From Cypionkella sp. (lineage in GTDB: Bacteria > Pseudomonadota > Alphaproteobacteria > Rhodobacterales > Rhodobacteraceae): 64,000 bases of DNA. The position numbers were made by a program, and so were the translations under genes. This document shows, one piece after another, positions 8,338 to 16,312 of the stretch. The stretch lies in assembly GCF_030652235.1 (NCBI RefSeq), contig NZ_JAUSBA010000057.1, positions 1 through 64,000 of the forward strand. Reading direction: 5' to 3'. The notes under the pieces were generated by a model. It worked only from the letters and a program-made list of their open reading frames with translations, did not search any database and was not told the DNA's origin. Within the stretch, counting starts at the first letter, position 1. Every line of letters starts with the position of its first letter.

Positions 8338-8403
8338 ATGTTCCTGCTCTGCCACCCACGCACCTATGGCTCTGCAGCGGCCCTGCCTTTGTTGCAGGGC
8401 TGA
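8338..8403 (+). CDS. 21-aa leader peptide upstream of ABC-F gene
   Basis: A 21-residue ORF (MFLLCHPRTY... ending LLQG) with a strong 'aggagggg' ribosome-binding site 4-6 bases upstream of the ATG. It sits between the promoter at 8279-8307 and the ABC-F gene. Its last codons and stop form the right arm of a hairpin (8380-8400). ABC-F ribosome-rescue and antibiotic-resistance genes in other bacteria are often controlled by leader peptides on which ribosomes stall, so a role in attenuation is inferred. Translation is not proven; conservation would decide. Confidence 0.5.
   Translation: MFLLCHPRTYGSAAALPLLQG
8380..8400 (+). promoter_or_regulatory. hairpin overlapping the end of the leader ORF
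   Basis: 'gccctgc' and 'gcagggc' form a perfect 7-bp stem with a 7-base loop. A ribosome finishing the leader ORF would melt it, and a stalled ribosome would alter it. No T run follows, so it is not a classical terminator by itself. A small GC hairpin (gcgc-tttt-gcgc, 8443-8454) followed by T-rich sequence lies just before the ABC-F start. Confidence 0.5.
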
Positions 8404-8476
8404 CACGACCCGCATCGCAGGTCTTCCGGTCCGCCCCTAACGGCGCTTTTGCGCTTATTTCTATGCGGATGAATCC

Positions 8477-9991
8477 ATGACCTTGCTTGCCACCAAATCC
8501 TTGGCCCTCACCCTCGGCCAACCCCTGTTCACCGACCTTAGCTTCAGCATTGAACCCGGCGACCGCCTTGGCCTGATCGCTGCCAACGGACGCGGCAAAT
8601 CCAGCCTGCTGCGCTGCTTGGCCGGCACATTGGAGCCGACCTCTGGCGAAATCACCCGCACCCGAGGCTTAAAATCCGCGCTGGTCGATCAAGACGTCCC
8701 CACCAGCCTGTTGCCCCTAACCTTCCGCGAGGCTACCCTCGCCGCCCTGCCCGCCGATCAAGCCGCGTATGAGTCGTGGCGGGCCGAGATTGTGCTGGAT
8801 GATCTCTGCATTCCCGAAGCCCTGCGTGACACGTCGCTGTCCGCCCTGTCTGGCGGATGGCAACGCACCGCCCTTTTGGCCCGCGCCGCGATCCACGAGC
8901 CTGATCTTTATCTGCTGGACGAGCCGACCAACCACCTCGACCTCTCGCGTATCGGCACCCTGCAGCGCTGGCTCGGCACCCTGCCCCGCGATACCGCCGT
9001 GATCACCACCAGCCACGACCGCGCCTTCCTCGATGCCGCCACCGCGCGCAGCCTGTTCCTGCGCGCCACCGCCAGCCGGATCTTCGCGCTGCCCTATTCC
9101 CGCGCCCGCGCCGCGTTGGAAGAATCCGACGCCGCCGACTCGCGCCGCTTTGAAAATGATCTGAACAAAGCCGACCAACTCCGCCGCCAAGCCGCCAAGC
9201 TAAAAAACATAGGCATCAACTCGGGCTCGGATCTGTTGATCACCAAGACCAAGCAGTTGAAAGACCGCGCCGAAAAGCTAGAGGCCGCCGCCCGCCCCGC
9301 CCACCGAGAAACCTCATCCGGCGCGATCAAACTGGCCAATTCCGGCACCCATGCCAAAGCCCTGATCACCTTGAACGACGCGCCGATCACCACACCCGAT
9401 GACCGCCCTTTGTTCCACACCGGCCAAAAATGGATCGAGCGTGGCGACCGCGTGGTGATCTTGGGCGCCAATGGCACCGGCAAATCCCAAATGATCCGCG
9501 CCGTGCTGGCCGCGATTCAAACTGGGCATCCCACGATCAAAGCCGCTGCGACCCTCGCCCTCGGCTACTCCGACCAAAACCTCGCGCAACTGCCCGACGC
9601 GATGACCCCGCAAGCCCTGATCAGCCAACACGCCAACGACCAAACCACCAAAACCCTGCTCGCAGGCGCTGGCATCAAACCCGATTGGCAAACCCGGCCT
9701 TTGGGCAAACTATCCGGCGGCCAAAGAGCCCGGCTTGCGATGCTGTTGCTGCGCCTGTCCAACCCCAACTTCTACCTGCTGGACGAACCTACCAACCATC
9801 TCGACATCGAAGGCCAAGAGGCGCTTGAACAAGAACTCCTCACCCAAGGTGCCACCTGCCTGCTGGTCAGCCACGACCGCGATTTCATCCGCGCCGTGGG
9901 TAGCCGCTTTTGGCAAGTCGAAAAGCGCAAGCTGATCGAGGTCGATGGCCCAGAGCCGTTCTTCAAAGCCGAACTCAACCGCCAGCCTTAA
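8477..9991 (+). CDS. ABC-F family ATPase
   Basis: A 504-aa protein with two ATP-binding domains and no membrane part. Domain 1 has 'AANGRGKSS', 'LSGGWQRTALLARA' and 'LYLLDEPTNHLD'; domain 2 has 'GANGTGKSQ', 'LSGGQRARLAML' and 'FYLLDEPTNHLD'. A charged helical linker (about residues 215-275) corresponds to the P-site tRNA interaction motif. ABC-F proteins bind the ribosomal E site and relieve stalled or drug-bound ribosomes. Which subfamily is unclear. The ATG has only a weak ribosome-binding site, in contrast to the leader ORF before it. Confidence 0.88.
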   Translation: MTLLATKSLALTLGQPLFTDLSFSIEPGDRLGLIAANGRGKSSLLRCLAGTLEPTSGEITRTRGLKSALVDQDVPTSLLPLTFREATLAALPADQAAYESWRAEIVLDDLCIPEALRDTSLSALSGGWQRTALLARAAIHEPDLYLLDEPTNHLDLSRIGTLQRWLGTLPRDTAVITTSHDRAFLDAATARSLFLRATASRIFALPYSRARAALEESDAADSRRFENDLNKADQLRRQAAKLKNIGINSGSDLLITKTKQLKDRAEKLEAAARPAHRETSSGAIKLANSGTHAKALITLNDAPITTPDDRPLFHTGQKWIERGDRVVILGANGTGKSQMIRAVLAAIQTGHPTIKAAATLALGYSDQNLAQLPDAMTPQALISQHANDQTTKTLLAGAGIKPDWQTRPLGKLSGGQRARLAMLLLRLSNPNFYLLDEPTNHLDIEGQEALEQELLTQGATCLLVSHDRDFIRAVGSRFWQVEKRKLIEVDGPEPFFKAELNRQP

Positions 9992-10077
9992 CCACCCCGC
10001 CGCCTTGCGCTCTTTCCCCCACCCGTGTATGCCCCCCACCTTACGCCCCACCCCAGACGCGACCGGAGTCCCCGCCC

Positions 10078-10866
10078 ATGCAAGGCAGTGCCAACCTCAA
10101 CCTGATGATCAAGGCCGCCCGCCGCGCTGGCAAAGCGCTGGTGAAAGACTTCCGCGAGGTCGAGAACCTGCAAGTCTCGACCAAAGGCCCCGGTGATTTC
10201 GTCACCAAAGCCGACCGCGAGGCCGAGCGGATCATCAAAGAGGATCTGATGGGCGCCCGCCCCACCTATGGCTGGCTGGGCGAGGAGACGGGTGAGCAAG
10301 AAGGCCAGGACCCCACCCGGCGCTGGATCGTCGATCCTTTGGATGGCACCACCAACTTCCTGCACGGCATGCCGCATTGGGCGATTTCGATCGCACTAGA
10401 GCACAAGGGCGAGATCACCTCTGCCGTGGTGTTCGACGCCGCCAAGGATGAGATGTTCTGGGCCGAAAAAGGTTCAGGCGCTTGGATGAACGACCGCCGC
10501 CTGCGGGTGTCGGGCCGCCGCGCCATGCACGAGGCGGTGTTTGCTACGGGTGTGCCGTTCAGCACCAAGAAAACCCTGCCTGCCACCCTCGCCGACCTCG
10601 CTCGCCTGATGCCCGCCTGTGCCGGCATGCGCCGCTGGGGCGTCGCCTCGCTGGACCTCGCCTACGTCGCTGCGGGTCGTTTCGACGGCTATTGGGAGCG
10701 CGAGTTGCATCAATGGGACATTGCCGCAGGCATCCTGTTGGTGAAAGAAGCCGGAGGGTTGATCGGCCCGGTGCGCGAAGGCTATGACATCTTGGAAAAA
10801 GGCGCCTTGATCTGCGCCAATCAGGCGCTGTTCGCGCCGTTGACCAAAATCATTCGCGACGTGTAG
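10078..10866 (+). CDS. suhB: inositol monophosphatase family protein
   Basis: A 262-aa magnesium-dependent phosphatase. Motifs: 'DFVTKADREAE', 'GWLGEETGEQEG' (metal-binding Glu), 'RWIVDPLDGTTNFLHGMP' (the DPLDGT motif) and 'WDIAAGILLVKEAGG' near the end. The start at 10078 is chosen because 'MQGSANLNLMIKAARRAGK' matches the family N-terminus; upstream in-frame codons overlap the ABC-F gene and look random. SuhB-type proteins hydrolyse inositol phosphates and in some bacteria also assist ribosomal RNA transcription. Separate from the ABC-F gene by 86 bases. Confidence 0.92.
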   Translation: MQGSANLNLMIKAARRAGKALVKDFREVENLQVSTKGPGDFVTKADREAERIIKEDLMGARPTYGWLGEETGEQEGQDPTRRWIVDPLDGTTNFLHGMPHWAISIALEHKGEITSAVVFDAAKDEMFWAEKGSGAWMNDRRLRVSGRRAMHEAVFATGVPFSTKKTLPATLADLARLMPACAGMRRWGVASLDLAYVAAGRFDGYWERELHQWDIAAGILLVKEAGGLIGPVREGYDILEKGALICANQALFAPLTKIIRDV

Positions 10867-10867
10867 G

Positions 10868-10886
10868 CGATTTTTAAGAAAAATCG
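10868..10886. terminator. AT-rich hairpin between convergent genes
   Basis: 'cgattttt' and 'aaaaatcg' form a perfect 8-bp stem with a 3-base loop just after the suhB-like stop and before the convergent rhomboid gene. The U-rich arm could terminate transcription in either direction. Confidence 0.5.
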
Positions 10887-10917
10887 TGGCCCCGGCTTGG
10901 ACATCTAGCGCGCTGAA

Positions 10918-11646
10918 CTAACGTTTGGGCACGCGCGGGATACGGCTGGGGCTGAACAAATATTCCGCTGCCGGATGCGGTGGCTTGCCTTTGTTCTGCA
11001 CCCAAAACCCGCGCCGCAGCAGCACAGGCAGCACCAACACCGCCCCGGCAATAAAACCGCCGACATGGGCAAGGTAGGCCACGCCATCCGCAGTCGCAGA
11101 ATAGCCATTAAAGCTTTGCACCGCGAACCAAATTCCCAGCACGACCCAAGCCGGGATCGAAAACACCCGGAAAAAGATGATGAAAATCAACAGCACATCG
11201 ACACGGGCACGCGGAAACAGCACCAGATAGCCGCCGAGCACCCCGGCAATCGCCCCCGAGGCCCCAATCAGCGGCCCATCAAACCCCGGGTCGCCCGCCA
11301 CCTGCAACGCCGCAGCCGCGAGCCCACAGGCAAGATAGAACAAAAAGTAGCGCAGATGGCCCAGCACATCTTCCAGATTGTCACCAAAGATCCACAAAAA
11401 CAGCATGTTACCCGCCAGATGCATCCAGCCGCCATGCAGGAACATATGACTGATCAGCGTGGAATACCCCTCGCCCTGCATCAGCCAAGCGGGCACCAGC
11501 CCCCAAGTGTAGTAGAACTCCGCCAGCGCATACTCGCTGCGCAAGCCAAACCAAGATACCACGAACACCGCGATATTCACCGCAAGCAGCGCGTAGGTCA
11601 CATAGGGCACCCGGCCCGAGGGGTTATGATCGCGGATTGGAAACAT
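10918..11646 (-). CDS. rhomboid-family intramembrane serine protease
   Basis: A 242-aa protein with six predicted membrane segments. The catalytic Ser is in 'IGASGAIAG' (Ser130, GxSG motif) and the catalytic His in 'YLAHVGGFIAG' (His194). The 'HMFLHGGWMHLAGNMLFLW' block in the second helix is typical of the family. It cleaves membrane proteins inside the bilayer; the substrate is unknown. The C-terminus is a short positively charged tail. Not in an operon. Confidence 0.94.
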   Translation of the reverse strand: MFPIRDHNPSGRVPYVTYALLAVNIAVFVVSWFGLRSEYALAEFYYTWGLVPAWLMQGEGYSTLISHMFLHGGWMHLAGNMLFLWIFGDNLEDVLGHLRYFLFYLACGLAAAALQVAGDPGFDGPLIGASGAIAGVLGGYLVLFPRARVDVLLIFIIFFRVFSIPAWVVLGIWFAVQSFNGYSATADGVAYLAHVGGFIAGAVLVLPVLLRRGFWVQNKGKPPHPAAEYLFSPSRIPRVPKR

Positions 11647-11713
11647 GCGGCAGCGTTTCCGATCTGGCGCGCGGCGTCAAGCTAAGTTGAAAGATTGCGC
11701 CGGGGGGCTGACG

Positions 11714-11725
11714 CCCCCCCCCCCC
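11714..11725. repeat. homopolymer run of 12 C
   Basis: Twelve consecutive C residues follow a run of six G residues (11702-11707) in the gap between rhomboid and putA, so the G and C runs can pair. It lies outside genes. Such runs are prone to length change and to sequencing error. Confidence 0.8.
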
Positions 11726-11798
11726 GGCATGCGATTGGCAAGAACCGAACCCACTCCCCCCAAGAATACTTACAGGCAGAGGATGACCATAAGCAGGG

Positions 11799-14700
11799 TC
11801 AGCCAGAGACTTCCGCCAGCAGTTGCGCATTGCCGCCCGAGGCTGTGGTGTCGATGCAGACATGCCGCTCCAGCATCACATGGGCTGCATCCGGCATATC
11901 GCCAATCAGCGACAGAATTGGCCCCTTGCGTGCGGCCAAAGCCTGCGCCCGCGCCCGGCCTTGCGCGGCGTCGCCCCACCACACAGCCCCGGAAAACCCC
12001 TCCAGCCGGGTCAGCGCCAGCGGAGCGAGGCCGTCGGCCAGCACAGCTTGCCCGCCCAAAGCCCGGACCGCCTGCGCCTGCGCTTCAGCCGCCTGCGGCC
12101 CCGGCCCAAGACAGAGGAGTGGCGCGCGCGGGCTGGCGGTCAGCCGGTTTGACTCACCTGTCGGCCCCGGCAACACCAGCGCATAGGCAGGGCCCTGCGG
12201 CGCGGGCAGGTTTTTCAGCGCCTTCGCCACCTCGGCCTCCGGCAAATCCGGGCTGGCCGCATCGGCAGCCGCCGCCGCTTTGATGGTGAAGCGGTGCAGA
12301 TATTCCGGCCCGCCTGCTTTCGGCCCGGTGCCGGAAAGCCCCTCACCACCAAAGGGTTGACTGCCGACCACCGCGCCGATCTGGTTGCGGTTGACGTAAA
12401 GATTGCCGACATGCAGCGCCTCAGTCACCGCCTGCACCCGGTCATCAATCCGGGTGTGCAGCCCAAAGGTCAGCCCGTAGCCGGTGGCGTTCACCGCCTG
12501 CACCACCTGATCGACCTCACCCGCCTTGAAGGTGGCGATATGCAGCACCGGACCGAAAATCTCGCGCGGCATTTCGGCGATGCCAGCCACTTTGATCACC
12601 GTCGGGGCGATAAACGTGCCTTGCGTCGGAGCATTCATTTCGCGCAACACCCGGCCTTCCGCGCGGGCCGCTGCGATGTAGTCGCGGATACCGCCCTGCG
12701 CCTGCGCGTCGATCACTGGCCCCACGTCGGTCGCCAAATCCAAAGGATCGCCCAAAACCAACTCATCCATTGCGCCAAACAGCATTTCCTGCACCGTTTG
12801 TGCCACATCTTCCTGCACATAAAGGCAGCGCAGCGCCGAGCAGCGTTGCCCCGCTGATTGGAAGCTGGAAGCGAGTATATCGCGCACCGCCTGTTCCGGC
12901 AGCGCCGTGCTATCGACGAGCATCGCGTTCAAGCCGCCCGTCTCTGCGATCAACGGAGCGGTTGGATCCATAAAATCGGCCATCGAGCGGCGGATTTTCA
13001 GCGCGGTTTCGGTGGACCCCGTAAAGGCCACGCCCTTGATGCGCGCATCTTTAGTGATCATCCCGCCAACACCGCCATCGCCCGGCAACAGTTGCAACGC
13101 ACTGGCCGGAACCCCAGCCTTCCACAGCAACTCCACCGCCAGCCCCGCGATCAGCGGCGTCTGCGGCGCGGGTTTTGCCAGCACAGTATTCCCCGCAGCG
13201 AGGGCCGCGCCGATCTGCCCCGAGAAGATTGCCAGCGGGAAATTCCACGGGCTGATGCAGGCAAACACCCCGCGCGCAGGGGCGGTCAGCGCAGCCCCGC
13301 CATCGGCATAATAGCGCAGAAAGTCAACCGCTTCGCGCAGTTCCGACACCGAATCGGCCAAGGATTTTCCCGCCTCGCGCGCCAGCAGCGCAAAGATCGC
13401 GCCGCACGAAGCCTCATACAAATCCGCCGCCCGCCGCAGCACAGTCGCACGGGTTGCCGCATCCGCCGTCCAAGGCTCTGCCAGCCGCAACGCGGTCTCC
13501 ACATCCGCCTCAGATGCGCTCAGCACATGGCCGACCAGCGCACCCGTCGCCGGATTGCGCACCTCCTGCCGCAAGCCGCCGACGCTATGGCCCGCCAGCA
13601 TCGGCCGCGCCTCAAACAATGTCGCCTCATGCGGCTGCCGCTCCGCCGCAAGTGCGGCAAGATCGCCCGCATCGGTCAAATCCCAGCCCTTGGCGTTCTT
13701 GCGCGCGCCAAATAGCCCCGGCCCCGTTGCAATCACGGAACTGGCCACTGGATGCATCGCCTCCATCGCAGAAATCGGACACGCCGCCACGGTTTCCGAG
13801 CTGACCTCCTCATTCACAATTTGGTTCACGAAACTGGAGTTCGCGCCATTTTCCAACAACCGCCGCACGAGGTAAGCCAGCAGATCGCGATGCGCACCCA
13901 CCGGCGCATAAATCCGGCAACGTGTGGCGTTGTCGGTCAGCACAATATCGTGCAGCCGCTCGCCCATACCGTGCAAGCGCTGGAACTCAAACGACTTCTT
14001 ATCGTCTGCCATCTCCAGAATAGCCGCCACCGTATGCGCGTTATGGGTGGCAAACTGCGGATAAATCCGGTCGGTCATGCCCAGCAACTTGCGCGCATTG
14101 GCGATGTAGCTGACATCCGTCGCCTGTTTGCGGGTGAACACCGGGAAGCTTTGCAGCCCCAAAACCTGCGCCCGCTTCACCTCGGCGTCCCAATAAGCCC
14201 CCTTCACCAACCGCACCATGATCTTGCGATCCAAGCGGACTGACAACGCATAAAGCCAGTCAATCACTGCCCCGGCGCGCCGCCCGTAGGCCTGCACCAC
14301 CACGCCAAACCCATCCCAACCGCGCAAAGCCGGATCGGACAGCACCGCCTCGATCACCTCCAGCGACAAGGCCAGCCGATCGGCTTCCTCGGCATCAATG
14401 TTGAACCCCAACCCCGCCGCCTTCGCGAGCCCCGCCAAAGCGCGAACCCGCGGCACCAATTCCTCCATCACCCGCGCCCGCTTGGCGACCTCGTAGCGCG
14501 GATGCAGCGCCGATAGTTTCACCGAAATCCCCGGATTGCTGCGAATATCCCCGGTGACCGCCGCCTTCGCAATCGAGGTAATCGCCGCCGAATAAGACAG
14601 ATGATAGCGCCGTGCATCAGCTTCGGTCCGCGCGGCTTCCCCCAACATATCATAGCTGTAAGTATAGCCCTGCCCTTCCAGCACGGTCGCGCGTTTCATC

Positions 14701-15227
14701 GCTTTTTCAATGGTTTCGCCCAACACAAAGTTGCGCCCCATCTCTTTCATTGCCCGCGTCACCGCCCCCCTAATCACTGGCTCGCCCAAGCGTTTCACCG
14801 CCGCTTTCAGATGGCCGACCACGCCGGGCTCGCGCTCATCCAGCACCTTTCCAGTCAGCATCAAGGCCCAAGTTGAGGCATTCACCAGCGATGACGCCGA
14901 TTTTCCCAGATGCCGTCCCCAATCCGATGGCGCGATCTTATCCTCGATCAACGCATCCATCGTCACGGCATCCGGCACCCTGAGCAGCGCCTCGGCCAGA
15001 CACATCAGCGCAATACCTTCATCGGTGGAAAGCCCGTACTCGGCGAGGAAAACCTCCATCAACCCCGGCTTGGCCGAGCCCCGGATCCGGCGCACGAAAT
15101 CCGCGCCCAAAGCCGTCACCCGCGCGCGTTGAGCCTGATCCATCCCCGCCTCGGTAGTCAATTCGGCCACTAAAGCCGCCTCATCCCGCAGAGAATCACG
15201 CTCAATCACCGTCCACGCATCGCTCAT
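11799..15227 (-). CDS. putA: bifunctional proline dehydrogenase / glutamate-semialdehyde dehydrogenase
   Basis: A 1142-aa PutA that oxidises proline to glutamate in two steps. The N-terminal part holds the FAD-binding proline dehydrogenase barrel ('GDIRSNPGISVKLSALHPRY', 'AGLGFNIDAEEADRL', 'MVRLVKGAYWDAEVKRAQ', 'ATHNAHTVA'). The C-terminal aldehyde dehydrogenase has 'FACISPWNFPLAIF', 'VAFTGSTETA', 'AETGGLNAMLVDST' and the nucleophile region 'SAGQRCSALR'. Residues after about 1000 form a weakly conserved tail. The ribbon-helix-helix DNA-binding head of E. coli PutA (1320 aa) is absent, so regulation falls to the divergent Lrp-type gene. Confidence 0.96.
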   Translation of the reverse strand: MSDAWTVIERDSLRDEAALVAELTTEAGMDQAQRARVTALGADFVRRIRGSAKPGLMEVFLAEYGLSTDEGIALMCLAEALLRVPDAVTMDALIEDKIAPSDWGRHLGKSASSLVNASTWALMLTGKVLDEREPGVVGHLKAAVKRLGEPVIRGAVTRAMKEMGRNFVLGETIEKAMKRATVLEGQGYTYSYDMLGEAARTEADARRYHLSYSAAITSIAKAAVTGDIRSNPGISVKLSALHPRYEVAKRARVMEELVPRVRALAGLAKAAGLGFNIDAEEADRLALSLEVIEAVLSDPALRGWDGFGVVVQAYGRRAGAVIDWLYALSVRLDRKIMVRLVKGAYWDAEVKRAQVLGLQSFPVFTRKQATDVSYIANARKLLGMTDRIYPQFATHNAHTVAAILEMADDKKSFEFQRLHGMGERLHDIVLTDNATRCRIYAPVGAHRDLLAYLVRRLLENGANSSFVNQIVNEEVSSETVAACPISAMEAMHPVASSVIATGPGLFGARKNAKGWDLTDAGDLAALAAERQPHEATLFEARPMLAGHSVGGLRQEVRNPATGALVGHVLSASEADVETALRLAEPWTADAATRATVLRRAADLYEASCGAIFALLAREAGKSLADSVSELREAVDFLRYYADGGAALTAPARGVFACISPWNFPLAIFSGQIGAALAAGNTVLAKPAPQTPLIAGLAVELLWKAGVPASALQLLPGDGGVGGMITKDARIKGVAFTGSTETALKIRRSMADFMDPTAPLIAETGGLNAMLVDSTALPEQAVRDILASSFQSAGQRCSALRCLYVQEDVAQTVQEMLFGAMDELVLGDPLDLATDVGPVIDAQAQGGIRDYIAAARAEGRVLREMNAPTQGTFIAPTVIKVAGIAEMPREIFGPVLHIATFKAGEVDQVVQAVNATGYGLTFGLHTRIDDRVQAVTEALHVGNLYVNRNQIGAVVGSQPFGGEGLSGTGPKAGGPEYLHRFTIKAAAAADAASPDLPEAEVAKALKNLPAPQGPAYALVLPGPTGESNRLTASPRAPLLCLGPGPQAAEAQAQAVRALGGQAVLADGLAPLALTRLEGFSGAVWWGDAAQGRARAQALAARKGPILSLIGDMPDAAHVMLERHVCIDTTASGGNAQLLAEVSG

Positions 15228-15265
15228 AGCAGCCCCCTAAAGATTTCGCCCATGATAGCGCAGGT

Positions 15266-15294
15266 TTGACAGGCTGTTTCCCTCATTATACAAT
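15266..15294 (+). promoter_or_regulatory. putR promoter with overlapping palindrome
   Basis: TTGACA (15266-15271), 17-base spacer, TACAAT (15289-15294). 'tcattatacaatga' around the -10 box is an imperfect palindrome, a plausible binding site for the Lrp-type regulator on this shared putA/putR region. Confidence 0.6.
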
Positions 15295-15332
15295 GAAGCG
15301 CAGCCGAAACGCCGCAAAAGGATCACCGCGCC

Positions 15333-15794
15333 ATGCCAATCGACCGCGCCCAGCTTGACCGTTTCGACCATGCCATCCTGCGCGAACTCAGTATGGATGG
15401 CCGGATCAGCGCCACCGAACTTGGCCGCCGCATTGGTTTGTCAAAATCCCCCACTCAAGCCCGGATGAAACGGCTGGAGGACGGTGGCGTGATCATTGGC
15501 TACCGCGCCAATCTTGATCCGATCCGCATGGGCCAAGCCCATGTCGCCTTTGTCGAGGTGCGGCTGTCGGACACCCGCGAAGCCGCTTTGCAGGCTTTCA
15601 ACAAGGCGGTGCTGGCGGTTCCAGAGGTCGAGCAGGCCCATATGATCGCCAGCCGCTTTGATTACCTACTGAAAGTCCGCACCACCGATATCCAAGATTA
15701 CCGCCGCGTGCTGGCCGAGCGTATCTCTGCCCTGCCACATGTGGCCTCCACCTCGACCTATGTCGCGATGGAAGCGGTCAAAGAATTGTTCTGA
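15333..15794 (+). CDS. putR: Lrp/AsnC-family regulator of proline use
   Basis: A 153-aa Lrp-type protein with an N-terminal helix-turn-helix ('MDGRISATELGRRIGLSKSPTQARMKRLEDGGVI') and a C-terminal ligand-binding domain ('VAFVEVRLSDTREAALQAF', 'RFDYLLKVRTTDIQDYRRVL'). It is divergent from putA by 105 bases. In Rhodobacter a gene of this family in this place (putR) is the proline-dependent activator of putA; the name follows from that arrangement. Confidence 0.88.
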   Translation: MPIDRAQLDRFDHAILRELSMDGRISATELGRRIGLSKSPTQARMKRLEDGGVIIGYRANLDPIRMGQAHVAFVEVRLSDTREAALQAFNKAVLAVPEVEQAHMIASRFDYLLKVRTTDIQDYRRVLAERISALPHVASTSTYVAMEAVKELF

Positions 15795-16069
15795 AGCGGT
15801 TTTGCCTGCAATGGGCTCCGGCCGGACGTGGGCCGTCACGACCAACCGGTCTTGCGACGTTAAGTCTTTGGTTCTAGGCATTTCGCGCAAGGTCGCGCGC
15901 GCTCATCGCGCTTTTGTATCAGCGGTCTCAAGCACAACATTGCCCACCGCCATCAGCGGCTTTTGCGCGCCCGAACGACGGTTTGGGGCGAGGCGTAGTC
16001 GCCGTTCTTTAGGATAGCTGAAGATTGCTGCTTTTTCGGGCGCAGATCAATCCCACCCCTAGATATCGC
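15795..16069. other. intergenic region, no gene seen
   Basis: About 275 bases between convergent units (putR and the molybdenum hydroxylase operon). It has GC-rich short repeats of 'gcgc' type but no convincing ORF, RNA gene or strong terminator. Confidence 0.5.
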
Positions 16070-16312
16070 TTAGCCGCCCTTGATGCGTTGAATCAGATAG
16101 ATCTCGTCCAAGGGGTCAACAGCGGTGGACATGTTGGTGACGATCTGGCCATTCAGAGAAACCGAAACCCCTGCCTTGATCACCTGCAGCAGGGCTGGAT
16201 GCGCCTTGACCAGCGCATCCAGAATCTCGCGCACAGTGCTACCACTGACCGAAATCACCGTCTGATCGCCTGCGAACCTGCGCAGGCCGGACCAGAGGTT
16301 GATCTCAACCAC
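16070..16312 (-). CDS. MoaD/ThiS-like ubiquitin-fold protein
   Basis: An 80-aa protein starting at a GTG (16312) that overlaps the end of the molybdenum subunit gene by 8 bases. It has the beta-grasp pattern of MoaD/ThiS: 'STVREILDALVKAHPAL', 'VSLNGQIVTN', 'STAVDPLDEIYLIQ', and ends in Gly-Gly, the terminus that is adenylated and thiocarboxylated in sulfur carriers. Fourth gene of the FAD / Fe-S / Mo-subunit operon, so it may supply sulfur for the cofactor of this particular enzyme; no MoaE or activating enzyme is nearby. Upstream in-frame sequence belongs to the neighbouring gene. Confidence 0.8.
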   Translation of the reverse strand: MVEINLWSGLRRFAGDQTVISVSGSTVREILDALVKAHPALLQVIKAGVSVSLNGQIVTNMSTAVDPLDEIYLIQRIKGG

